A stretch of DNA of 12,495 nt from an uncultured Eubacteriales bacterium (GTDB taxonomy: Bacteria > Bacillota > Clostridia > Christensenellales > Borkfalkiaceae), in contig USOJ01000010.1 of the NCBI GenBank assembly GCA_900556195.1, positions 1 through 12,495 of the forward strand, given 5' to 3'. Shown piece by piece: positions 5,244 to 12,495 of this stretch; positions within the stretch are counted from its first letter, which is position 1, and each line of letters opens with the position of its first letter. The notes under the pieces were generated by a model, which was not told the DNA's origin, made no database searches, and saw nothing but the letters and a program-made list of their open reading frames with translations. A program made the position numbers and the translations under genes.

Positions 5244-7838
5244 TTACTTATTATCTATATTCAGATTATTGACTTTAAGCCTGTACGCGTACCGCTCTTT
5301 TTCGAGTTCGGACGCGGGGTTTAAGACAGCCGTCGCTCCGTTGCCCTTTCCGTTTTTATCGCCGCCGCTTATAACGATTTTATACGTAAGCCTTGCCTTG
5401 TTTTTTTCCAAAAAGTCTTCGTCAAAAAATTCGCCGTTACCAGATTTGCCTATAAGCGTATAACCCGATTCGCTGTCTTTGGCGCGGAAAACGTTATATT
5501 CTCTTCCGTCGTTTTTCCATTCGAGTTTAACGCCGCTCTCTTGCCAATTCGCCGTAAAATCGCTCGCTATAAGTCGATTAACGCGTTTTTCAAAGCCCGT
5601 TACGGTATAAGTTTTACCTTTATCGGTCGAAAAACGAATCTTATCGCCGTCGACTTTTACGGGAATTCGTCTGCCTTCGTTTTTAACTTCGAGTTTATCG
5701 CCAGCCCCGCCGTAATACAGAGTTACTATCTCGCCTTTACAGGATATTATTTCACATCCGGTAATCACGCCGTCGGCGTAAACGAGCGAAACTTCGAAAT
5801 TCCCGCGGGCTTTAAGCCCTTTGAATTTTACCGTTTTCCACTTTTCGGGTAGCGCCGGTAGCAGCGAAATAAATCCGCCGTGGCTCTGCAACAGCATTTC
5901 GGTTATTCCCGCGGTCGCGCCGAAGTTACCGTCTATCTGGAAAGGCGGATGCACGTCCCACAAATTGGGGTGAGTTCGCTTTTTCAACAAATTTTGCAAA
6001 AGCAGATACGCGTGATCGCCCTCGCCCGTTCTCGCGCGCGAGCAAAGTCTGTGCGCAAGCGCCCAGCCCGTAGATTCGTCGCCGCGGTAATCGAGCGTAA
6101 TCTTAGCCGCGTCGAGCGTGGCGGGGGTATCGCTCGTTATCTCCTCGCCCGGCATCAACGCCACGAGTTGAGATAAGTGTCTGTGTTTCGCTTCTCCTAT
6201 TTCGCCGTAGAAGTTTTCTTCGTCGTACTCCTTTATCTGCCCGCTGTACCCGACGCGAACGGCGTCGAGCGAGTTTATATTTTCCTCTTCGAACTTATTC
6301 GTTTCGTCGTATACGCCGAGAATTTCAGACAATTTAAGGTCGTCGGCGAATACTTCTTTCACCATCTGTTGGTCGAAAGAACAACCTACGGTATGATAGT
6401 ATTGCTGATATTTATGTTCGTTTACCCATTCGCCCGACAATATCTGTTCGGGCGAAGCCGAAAACGAGCAGAGTTTTCTGCCGTCGTAATCGCGGAGCGT
6501 CTTTTTCAAGAACTTTGCCATACCGTGCACTGCGGGATAGGCGTAATTTTTCAAAAATTCTTTATCGCGGGTAAAATCGTACGCGTCGTAAAACGTTTTA
6601 GCGGTAAGTCCGCCCGTTCCCGGTCCCGAATGGCTGTTCGGATTTTTGCCCTCTATTTCGTAACAGAACGCGCCCGTACCTATTATCCAGCCGCAATCGC
6701 CGTCGGAGTTTTCGGGGTTGGTTTCTTTTATCCACTCTTTCGCGTTTTTCTCCGCTTCGGGCAGATACGCCTTGAAAAAATCCGCGTAAGCGTCGAACGT
6801 TTCGGCTATATTCGCCGAAAAGGCGTGCCAATAGTTCATCTGAACGTTTATATTGTGCCAGAATCCGCTGCCCCAGGGCGACTTATCGTGTACCGTCCAC
6901 ACGCCTTGCAGCGACGCGGGCGGCGTTCCCCTTCTCGACGAAGATACGAGCAGATACCTGCCGTATTGATAATAAACCTCTTCAAGATAGGGTTCGTCGT
7001 TTCCCTCTTTATACGACGATAAAAGTTCGTCCGTCGTCCTGCCGTCATAGCGCCCGCCTATATCAAACTCTACCCTGTTCATAATCGACGAAAAATCGGC
7101 GAAATGTCTTTCTTTAAGTTTTTCGTAACCGGATTTCAACGCAGAATTCAATCTTGCCGCGACTTTTTCGGTCGGGTCTTCGCCGACCGCTTTATGCGTT
7201 GAAAACGCTTCGGGGCAAAGTTTATACGACGTATCGAAAACGAGCAATATAACGGCGTACAGAGCGTTTCTCACGACGATTTCGTCGTTTTCTATCGTCT
7301 TTTCGCCGTCGGTTATAACTGCGACTTTCGCGTCGTACGATAAATTTCTCGACGGAAGCGTACCCTTTATTTCGATACAGCCGTCGTTTGCGAAAATTTC
7401 GCCCGTTCTTCCGCCGTCGTCTGCGCTTCTTTCGCCGAGATAGGGTATCACCGCCCTTACTTTAAGGTCTTTCGGTTTTTCCGTTTCGACGCGGTAGGCG
7501 AATACGTTATCCGGGTAACTGAAAAACGCTTCTCTCTTCGTTAATCCGAAAGCCGATTTATACGAAGAAAGCGCGATACCCGTTTTTATATCGAGCCCGC
7601 GTTCGTAGTTTTCGGCGACGTCGTTAAATTCTATATACAGTTCAAGAAAATTCGACACCCCGCCCTGACTAAACGTATTGGCGAAAACGTTGGTCGTAAA
7701 CTGCAACCTCTCTTCGTCCGTTCCGCCGAACACGCTCGCTCCGCCGTAGCCGTTTCCGATCGGCAGAGAATATCTTTCCCAGCCCTCGTTCGTCCGTCCG
7801 GCGGGAGTTCCGTACTTTAATTTCAGATCTTTTGACAT
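5244..7838 (-). CDS. GH95 family alpha-L-fucosidase / alpha-L-galactosidase, cytoplasmic, with C-terminal FN3-like extension
   Basis: An 864-residue GH95 enzyme, which hydrolyses terminal alpha-L-fucosyl (often alpha-1,2) or alpha-L-galactosyl residues with inversion. The N-terminal domain has LPIGNGYGGASVFGG (25-39). The catalytic (alpha/alpha)6 core carries LQGVW...SPWGS (310-324), NINVQMNYW (329-337), SASPEQ (460-465), RHLSQLVALMPG (553-564) and QIDGNFGATAG (634-644). By analogy with the characterised bifidobacterial AfcA, Asn329/Asn331, Glu464 and Asp636 match the base-activating Asn pair, the acid and the partner Asp. Residues about 755-845 form a short Trp/Tyr-containing beta module resembling FN3, beyond the usual family end. 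There is no signal peptide, so a cytoplasmic location is inferred. No ribosome binding site is seen; the ATG lies 22 bases after the GH2 stop, suggesting reinitiation. Fucose versus L-galactose cannot be decided by eye. Confidence 0.93.
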   Translation of the reverse strand: MSKDLKLKYGTPAGRTNEGWERYSLPIGNGYGGASVFGGTDEERLQFTTNVFANTFSQGGVSNFLELYIEFNDVAENYERGLDIKTGIALSSYKSAFGLTKREAFFSYPDNVFAYRVETEKPKDLKVRAVIPYLGERSADDGGRTGEIFANDGCIEIKGTLPSRNLSYDAKVAVITDGEKTIENDEIVVRNALYAVILLVFDTSYKLCPEAFSTHKAVGEDPTEKVAARLNSALKSGYEKLKERHFADFSSIMNRVEFDIGGRYDGRTTDELLSSYKEGNDEPYLEEVYYQYGRYLLVSSSRRGTPPASLQGVWTVHDKSPWGSGFWHNINVQMNYWHAFSANIAETFDAYADFFKAYLPEAEKNAKEWIKETNPENSDGDCGWIIGTGAFCYEIEGKNPNSHSGPGTGGLTAKTFYDAYDFTRDKEFLKNYAYPAVHGMAKFLKKTLRDYDGRKLCSFSASPEQILSGEWVNEHKYQQYYHTVGCSFDQQMVKEVFADDLKLSEILGVYDETNKFEEENINSLDAVRVGYSGQIKEYDEENFYGEIGEAKHRHLSQLVALMPGEEITSDTPATLDAAKITLDYRGDESTGWALAHRLCSRARTGEGDHAYLLLQNLLKKRTHPNLWDVHPPFQIDGNFGATAGITEMLLQSHGGFISLLPALPEKWKTVKFKGLKARGNFEVSLVYADGVITGCEIISCKGEIVTLYYGGAGDKLEVKNEGRRIPVKVDGDKIRFSTDKGKTYTVTGFEKRVNRLIASDFTANWQESGVKLEWKNDGREYNVFRAKDSESGYTLIGKSGNGEFFDEDFLEKNKARLTYKIVISGGDKNGKGNGATAVLNPASELEKERYAYRLKVNNLNIDNK

Positions 7839-7847
7839 AGCGTTTAC

Positions 7848-7869
7848 GTTTATTTAAGGTTTATTTAAG
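7848..7869. repeat. perfect 11-bp tandem duplication at the GH2/GH95 junction
   Basis: GTTTATTTAAG occurs twice back to back (7848-7858 and 7859-7869). One copy carries the GH2 stop codon (7861-7863) and the other fills half the spacer before the GH95 ATG. A recent slippage duplication would have lengthened the intergenic gap from 11 to 22 bases. Confidence 0.95.
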
Positions 7870-10266
7870 ATATTCTTTCGCTTCGCGCCAGAATTCCGGG
7901 CTTTCTACGGGAGCGTCGTCGAGTTCCCAGAATTGAGTCATCGTACGCTCTCTTACGGGCTCTTTCGCGCAACGCTTGGCGTAAGCCTTTAATTCTTCGA
8001 GCGGAATTTCGTTTTCGGGATTGAAATCGTCGCTTTTTACGTAGTTTTTAATAAACTTCGACATTGCGGTTGCCGACGGTTCGTTTTCGTCTATCCCCGT
8101 CAGGTTAAACCCGCACACGAGCAATCTGCCTTTTCCCGCTTTGAGTTCGAACATATATCCGAAATCGCGGAGCGTTCTGTCCGGCATAAGTTCGGGCAGA
8201 TTATATGCGTCTTTATAAGCGTCGAATCTGTCGCGCGAACTCTTATCTATACCGCTTACCAACTTCTTAACCTTTACCGGGAAATCGTCGAGTACGATTT
8301 TATCGCAGTCTTCGCTTATTTCGCAATAGTTGAAATCGTAATAATCTTCGCACGGAAAACCGTATTTATTAAGAGTCTTTTTATCGTTAAGCCCGCCGAA
8401 ATTCGTTCCTCTGTCCCATATGACGGGCTTAAAGCGGTTCCAACTCGCCTTAAACGCATACTCGGGATTTTTCATACCGGGATTACGGCGGTGTCGCGTC
8501 CATTCCGAGCGATATACGAGGCATACTCTTTTCCCGTTTTCCAAAGCGCAAAAAGCAGTCTTCATATCGTCGGTTATAACGACGCTGCCGTCGTCGTAAG
8601 ACACGAAATCAGCGTACGTTTCTTTATTTTCGTTTTTATCGTACAACCATATCGTCCATTCGTTTTCGCAATAAAGTTCGTTTTTCGCGACGAGTTTTAT
8701 TTTTAACGCGTATACCCCGCTTTCGTTCGGGAGCGTTATTCTCGTTTTACAGAGTTTATACACGCCCTTACGCGTAACGTCGAGATTTTTCATCGAACAG
8801 CCGACGTAACTCTTTCCGTCCTTTTCGACGGATATATCAAGGTCCGCCTTTTTAACGTCGTCTTCGCCGAGATTTGACAGATATACGGGCACGGTTATCT
8901 CTTCCGAGCAGTAGCGATTTCTGCTGCCCAAATCCGCGATAATCACTCTATCGCCGTTGAATTTCAAAAATTCTTCGGGTTTTACGCAGGTTTCGTCGTC
9001 GAAACAATCGACCACTCCGTTGGAGTTTTCGTACGCGTCGGTATCCGCAAATTGCAGAAAATGAAACCCGCCCAACAGCGCGCTTTTACGCATTTCTTCG
9101 TAAGCCGTTTTCCAGCAGATAAACTGAAAATGCTTGCTTGCCGCGAACATTTCGCCGAACGATTCTTTATATCCCTTTTCTTCGACGAGTTTTATCTCTT
9201 CGTCTATCCACCACGGCATAGGCGCGCCGCTTTTAATAAACTTTTCTTTAAGCGCGTAAAAATCCCTTAAAGCCGTATAATGGCACACTTCGTGCGCGAT
9301 AAGCGGAACGTTGAAATATAAATCCCTTACGATTTCGCAGCCGTCGCTCTCCGTCTTCATAGGCTCGTCTTCGTCCGTATTCGCCGCAAGAAGATTTTCG
9401 GTATCGTCGTACATACCCGCGTGCTTTCCGAACGGAAAATAATAACTTAAATGCTGTACGTCCATATCCGCGTAGGGGCGATTGTTTTTGCCCCAGGCGC
9501 ACGTATCGAGAAAGAGCCTCGTCCCGTCGAGTTCGGCGAGTTTTTCTTGGACCTTTCGTATATCGTCCGCGCAAGCCTTTTTAATCTCGTTGCCCACGCA
9601 ATACACGCACAACGACGGATGATTGAAGTATTTATCTACGGTTTCTTCGAGAAATTCTTCGGGGACGATCGCTCTGCCCGTCGTTACCATCTCTTCGAGG
9701 TTATTGTAAATATCGTGCGGCGGACGGAGTTCGACGTGTACGAGTATTCCCGCTTCGTCGGCTGCCTGAAACAACTCTTCTTCGGGTACGACGGAGTGAA
9801 ACCTTACGAAATTGAAGCCGAATTTTTTGGCTTCTTTAAGGTTTTTGGCGTAAAATTCTTTAAGCGGCAATCCCGAAAGGTTTGCGTGGTCGTGCGCCTT
9901 TGCCCCGCGGATAAATCCGCGTACGTACAGCGGCTTTCCGTTGAGCAGAATATTTTTGGAGTCCGTACTTATTTCGCGGAAACCGAATTTGCCCGTTAAA
10001 GTTTCTTTTTCGCCGTCCGCGTATACGATTTCGGTCGTATATTCGTAAAGTTCGGGCGAGGATATGCTCCACAACCTCGGATTTTCCACTTTACTTTTGC
10101 CCGTAAAAACGGCTGCGGAATTTACTTCGCTTTCGATAAGTAAGCGAAAATCGCCGTCTTTAATTACGGCGAATTTCACCTTTGAAATCTCTTTTTCGCT
10201 TTTGATTTCGAGTTTTACGCTCCCGTTTACCCGGGAGCGTATTTTTATTACGGTTTTATTTTTCAT
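7861..10266 (-). CDS. GH2-type beta-glycosidase lacking the N-terminal jelly-roll domain
   Basis: An 801-residue retaining glycosidase of the GH2 superfamily (beta-galactosidase/glucuronidase/mannosidase group). Residues about 5-100 form the Ig-like domain (ENPRLWSISSPELYEYTT at 61-78). The TIM barrel follows: ILLNGKPLYVRGF (106-118), FNFVRFHSVVP (151-161), HPSLCVYCVGNE (216-227) with acid/base Glu227, and PLIAHEVCHY (321-330) with the probable nucleophile Glu326. A beta-rich C-terminal region includes GKGRLLVCGFNL (711-722), seen in large Bacteroidota and Clostridia GH2 proteins. GH2 enzymes normally carry a sugar-binding jelly-roll of about 150-180 residues before the Ig-like domain; it is absent. 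There is no signal peptide and no ribosome binding site; the ATG lies six bases after the upstream stop and in the same frame. Substrate unknown; GH2 family membership is solid, subfamily is not. Confidence 0.85.
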   Translation of the reverse strand: MKNKTVIKIRSRVNGSVKLEIKSEKEISKVKFAVIKDGDFRLLIESEVNSAAVFTGKSKVENPRLWSISSPELYEYTTEIVYADGEKETLTGKFGFREISTDSKNILLNGKPLYVRGFIRGAKAHDHANLSGLPLKEFYAKNLKEAKKFGFNFVRFHSVVPEEELFQAADEAGILVHVELRPPHDIYNNLEEMVTTGRAIVPEEFLEETVDKYFNHPSLCVYCVGNEIKKACADDIRKVQEKLAELDGTRLFLDTCAWGKNNRPYADMDVQHLSYYFPFGKHAGMYDDTENLLAANTDEDEPMKTESDGCEIVRDLYFNVPLIAHEVCHYTALRDFYALKEKFIKSGAPMPWWIDEEIKLVEEKGYKESFGEMFAASKHFQFICWKTAYEEMRKSALLGGFHFLQFADTDAYENSNGVVDCFDDETCVKPEEFLKFNGDRVIIADLGSRNRYCSEEITVPVYLSNLGEDDVKKADLDISVEKDGKSYVGCSMKNLDVTRKGVYKLCKTRITLPNESGVYALKIKLVAKNELYCENEWTIWLYDKNENKETYADFVSYDDGSVVITDDMKTAFCALENGKRVCLVYRSEWTRHRRNPGMKNPEYAFKASWNRFKPVIWDRGTNFGGLNDKKTLNKYGFPCEDYYDFNYCEISEDCDKIVLDDFPVKVKKLVSGIDKSSRDRFDAYKDAYNLPELMPDRTLRDFGYMFELKAGKGRLLVCGFNLTGIDENEPSATAMSKFIKNYVKSDDFNPENEIPLEELKAYAKRCAKEPVRERTMTQFWELDDAPVESPEFWREAKEYLK

Positions 10267-10272
10267 TATTCG

Positions 10273-11871
10273 TTACGTTACGTTCCAGTCGCCGATTTTA
10301 TCCGTTTTTTTCGATAATTCGAAAGCGGTGTCGTATCTTTCTATGCCGCCGTCGGTTATATCCGCGCGGGCTTTGAAAATCCACGCGAACGGACGAGGAG
10401 CAGTGCCGCCGTACTTCAGCATTCCGTAGTAAGCAAGCGTTTGCGGTTCGTTATCTTCGTCTGCCACGACGTGGCAATAAGTGTAAAGATGATCGTATCC
10501 CGTGGGTTTGAAATTGCCGAGATGCGCTTCGTCGTTTTTGGCGTAAGATACGTACGTATAACCGCTATACCATTTACTGCACGCCATAGGCATAAACTTA
10601 CCCGTTACAACGAAAATATTTCTGAAGCCTCCCTTAAACTTACCGTCGTTGGACGCCATCGTAGCCGTAAGGTCGTAATGGAATAACGCCGCCATTTCGG
10701 TCGTTACACCCGTGTAATCGGGTAATTTTTCCGTTCCGCTTATGTTGACGTATACGTCCTGCATTTCGAGATTGAAGTTGCAATACGCGAAAAGCGCGTA
10801 AGAGTTAAGATAATAATTCTTCGTTTTGACGGCTATATTGTTCAACTTAACCGCCCCTTTCTGATGATTGAACGTCGCTTCGTTGTTCGCCAACCCGCAA
10901 GAAGACGACTTGTCGGAAAATTCAAATATAAACTCGGTGTTTTTGATCACCGCCCCGTTGAACAATCCGCCGAACACTCCGTTTTCGCCGACTTTCGCGC
11001 TGAAAATATGACCTCTTCCGTCAAACGTCCCGCAAAAATAAGTATTGCCCGCGTCGCCGTCTTTATATGCGCATTTTGCCTGCAAAGTAAAGTCGATCGC
11101 TTCGGTTATATCCGAATTGAGAATATAATATCCTTTTTTTATAAGGTCGCCCCTGCCGAGAAGGAGGGTTTCGAAAATATTATCTTTCGTAAGTTCGACG
11201 TCGTAGCCGAAAACGTTTTCGAACACGTATCCTCCGACGTTGGTTAAAATCGTCATCGGTTCGGTTTCGTCGCCGGCAATCTTTACGCCTTCGATATAGT
11301 TCATCTCCGATTTCAACGTTTTGTTACCCTGCGTTACCGATAAAATTCTGGCGTACTGAGTTCCGAAAACGCTCGCCACGTCTATGGGTTTCGACGCGCA
11401 AAAATCAAGTTGTCCGTCGTAAACCGCCGTGGGGCAATATACCGTTACCGCAATTTTCGTTTCGTAAACTCTGCCGTTTTCGCCGACGTATTTCGCCGTC
11501 AAAAACGTATCGCCTATACCGTTCGCGCCGATCTTGACTTTACCGTCCGCAATCTTTTCGAGATTCAACAAATCTTCGTTCTCGGCGGTAAATTCGCAGG
11601 CGTAATCGCTTCCGTTGATCGTTACCGACGAATCGACTTCGGCTACGTTAGGATAAGTTTCGCCCTGCCATTCGGCAACTACGGATATTTCCACCGCCGA
11701 CGAATCGACAGCGTTGCCGTCTATGACGATTTTGTTATTGTATTCTACGTTTTCGATTACCTTAATTCTGATTTCCTTATTAAGCCTGTCTGCCGTAAAG
11801 TTTTGCCATTCGCCCGTAAAGGTCGCCGAAAATTTCGCCGCGGCGTCAAAAAAAGTATAATACTCCCCCAA
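10273..11871 (-). CDS. GLUG/Ig-like (surface adhesin-type) protein without a signal peptide, probably truncated
   Basis: A 532-residue protein that looks like the middle of a secreted adhesin. Residues about 35-147 are a bacterial Ig-like (BIG2-type) module ending ETKIAVTVY. About 245-370 is a GLUG/beta-helix-like region with GYYILNSDI (247-255), GTFDGRGHIF (281-290) and GLFNGAVIKN (302-311). The C-terminal third is Tyr/Gly-rich and ends IGDWNVT, where a further domain would be expected in related proteins. No signal peptide, lipobox, sortase motif or membrane segment is visible. The only in-frame start is a TTG at 11871, about ten bases from the predicted transcription start, so its GGGAG motif (11880-11884) may lie at or before the mRNA 5' end. 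It may be a 5'-truncated gene captured by a promoter. It is the first gene of the GH2-GH95 operon. Confidence 0.6.
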   Translation of the reverse strand: MGEYYTFFDAAAKFSATFTGEWQNFTADRLNKEIRIKVIENVEYNNKIVIDGNAVDSSAVEISVVAEWQGETYPNVAEVDSSVTINGSDYACEFTAENEDLLNLEKIADGKVKIGANGIGDTFLTAKYVGENGRVYETKIAVTVYCPTAVYDGQLDFCASKPIDVASVFGTQYARILSVTQGNKTLKSEMNYIEGVKIAGDETEPMTILTNVGGYVFENVFGYDVELTKDNIFETLLLGRGDLIKKGYYILNSDITEAIDFTLQAKCAYKDGDAGNTYFCGTFDGRGHIFSAKVGENGVFGGLFNGAVIKNTEFIFEFSDKSSSCGLANNEATFNHQKGAVKLNNIAVKTKNYYLNSYALFAYCNFNLEMQDVYVNISGTEKLPDYTGVTTEMAALFHYDLTATMASNDGKFKGGFRNIFVVTGKFMPMACSKWYSGYTYVSYAKNDEAHLGNFKPTGYDHLYTYCHVVADEDNEPQTLAYYGMLKYGGTAPRPFAWIFKARADITDGGIERYDTAFELSKKTDKIGDWNVT

Positions 11872-11886
11872 ACCTTTTACTCCCGT

Positions 11887-11915
11887 ATTATAACATAAGC
11901 AAAAAGCATAGTCAA
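11887..11915 (-). promoter_or_regulatory. sigma-A promoter of the glycosidase operon
   Basis: Minus strand TTGACT (11910-11915), a 17-base spacer, then TATAAT (11887-11892). It is only about 16 bases upstream of the TTG codon that opens the first frame, so the predicted leader is unusually short. Confidence 0.8.
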
Positions 11916-11924
11916 TATTAAATC

Positions 11925-11951
11925 TTGCATAAAATATTGCATTTCTTGCAA
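11925..11951. promoter_or_regulatory. TTGCA repeats upstream of the glycosidase operon promoter
   Basis: Plus strand TTGCAT (11925-11930), TTGCAT (11937-11942) and TTGCAA (11946-11951) sit ten bases beyond the -35 element on the upstream side. The position suits an activator or repressor site. A related inverted repeat TTTTGCAA/TTGCAAAA lies past the other end of the operon (5117-5141). Confidence 0.35.
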
Positions 11952-12211
11952 ATATGTGTTATAACAGGTTTATAATAACCCCAAATCGGCAATCCGCCCA
12001 CCTCAACACTATATTAAATAATGATAATAACAGCAACCCTTAAACACCCCATTCGTCGATAACGGCATGGAAGGCTTATTGATACGATAATAGGTTTTGC
12101 AGAATTTTGCCTTTTAGTCAATTCAGCGCAACGCAAAGAAAAGCAAAAATCAACGAAAAAAATCAACACTTAAAATTCAACGCAATAAACGGAAGTCTTA
12201 CTCCGATTTAG
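11952..12211. other. gene-free AT-rich stretch
   Basis: No convincing gene on either strand. Short minus-strand frames here lack ribosome binding sites. At 12145-12181 there are three loose direct copies of an A-rich (A)ATCAAC/(A)ATTCAAC word. I see no RNA gene in it. Confidence 0.5.
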
Positions 12212-12248
12212 AAAAACGCCTTAAAAGTCGTTTCCGACTTTTAAGGCG
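12212..12248 (-). terminator. intrinsic terminator for a gene reading in from the right edge
   Basis: A perfect 14-bp stem (12217-12230 with 12235-12248, CGCCTTAAAAGTCG and its complement) with a four-base loop. On the minus strand it is followed by TTTTTC (12216 downward). It implies a minus-strand transcript arriving from beyond 12250. Confidence 0.88.
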
Positions 12249-12320
12249 CTTTCATTTATAAATTACTTCCTACTAAGCGACGTGTTTCAATCCGATAATA
12301 TCAACCTTTGATAAGAGAGT

Positions 12321-12361
12321 TTATTTCGCAATTTTGATTAAATTTTAATTTTGCGAAATAA
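12321..12361. repeat. 11-bp perfect inverted repeat
   Basis: TTATTTCGCAA (12321-12331) and TTGCGAAATAA (12351-12361) surround a 19-base AT-only centre. It overlaps the end of a short minus-strand frame and may be a hairpin in its 3' region or an operator. Confidence 0.8.
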
Positions 12362-12485
12362 GCCACCTTGCTACGTCAACGATTTTTATCCCCTCAACCT
12401 GACTTTCGGGGTGTTTTGTCCGCGCAATAATCATTTTCGGATAGCCACAGGTGATTGTGTTTGAACTCGGTCTTGCGCCGTGTTT
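12345..12485 (-). other. possible gene remnant or short ORF at the right edge
   Basis: A 46-codon open minus-strand frame that follows an in-frame TGA (12486-12488) and ends just before the inverted repeat. From its only ATG (12434) it encodes 29 residues, including KHPESQVEGIKIVDVARWLI, which looks protein-like. A second frame is open from the window edge to 12394 and is Arg/Lys-rich. The two frames may be pieces of a single degraded gene, or only one may be real. There is no ribosome binding site before the ATG. I do not recognise the family. The terminator downstream shows that something is transcribed through here. Confidence 0.25.
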
Positions 12486-12495
12486 TCAGGCTAAT

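Noticed and set aside
6177..7022. 281-codon plus-strand frame inside the GH95 gene
   Set aside because: It is antisense to conserved GH95 catalytic motifs. Its Arg/Phe/Val-rich composition is typical of antisense reading in this CpG-rich DNA.
9451..9999. 182-codon plus-strand frame inside the GH2 gene
   Set aside because: It is antisense to the GH2 TIM barrel, including the catalytic GNE motif, and has no start signals.
12145..12181. Loose (A)ATCAAC direct repeats as iterons or a CRISPR-like array
   Set aside because: Only three imperfect 7-8 base copies in very A-rich DNA, with no associated replication or partition gene.
12281..12310. GTTTCAATCC-like word suggesting a CRISPR repeat
   Set aside because: A similar string occurs once only; there is no second copy at regular spacing and no cas gene in the window.

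Overview
The window looks like a piece of a Bacillota (Clostridia-type) chromosome, probably from an uncultured gut lineage. The signs are strong AGGAGG-type ribosome binding sites, near-consensus sigma-A promoters (often TTGACA-17-TATAAT), T-tailed intrinsic terminators, CCA-encoding tRNA genes, and a mix of BspA-like lipoprotein, DegV, GLUG-type surface-protein domains and glycoside hydrolases. Coding DNA is rich in CpG (tcg, gcg, ccg codons). The lineage is inference; a Christensenellales-like organism would fit.

Layout. The left edge (1-175, minus) holds the N-terminus of a RelA/SpoT-type HD hydrolase. Next is a micro-operon of three overlapping short ORFs (845 to 269, minus) behind a clear promoter. 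A lipoprotein-yfbR operon (2290 to 1110, minus) encodes a BspA-like LRR lipoprotein and a 5'-deoxynucleotidase, with a perfect promoter and a strong terminator. A monocistronic degV gene (3307 to 2459, minus) has its own promoter and terminator. It is divergent from an MFS permease (3580-4782, plus) related to the fucose:H+ symporter family. A tRNA-Cys/tRNA-Leu pair (4859-5076, plus) follows with its own promoter, a perfect 15-bp spacer hairpin and a terminator that works in both directions.

The largest block (11871 to 5244, minus) is a carbohydrate cassette: a GLUG/Ig-like protein, a GH2-type beta-glycosidase and a GH95 alpha-L-fucosidase/galactosidase, read from one promoter. None of the three has a signal peptide, and none has a convincing start context. 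The first uses TTG almost on top of its promoter. The GH2 enzyme lacks the usual N-terminal jelly-roll domain and lies in the same frame as the preceding ORF, separated by one stop codon. A simple reading is cytoplasmic degradation of a fucosylated or galactosylated oligosaccharide, possibly imported by the nearby MFS permease. The truncated-looking first gene suggests a rearranged or decaying operon head.

The right end (about 11930-12495) is AT-rich. It holds TTGCA repeats, an intrinsic terminator, an inverted repeat and a possible gene end reading in from outside. I found no CRISPR array, insertion sequence, toxin-antitoxin pair or defence system that I can support. The most unusual parts are the architecture of the glycosidase operon and the overlapping mini-ORFs.
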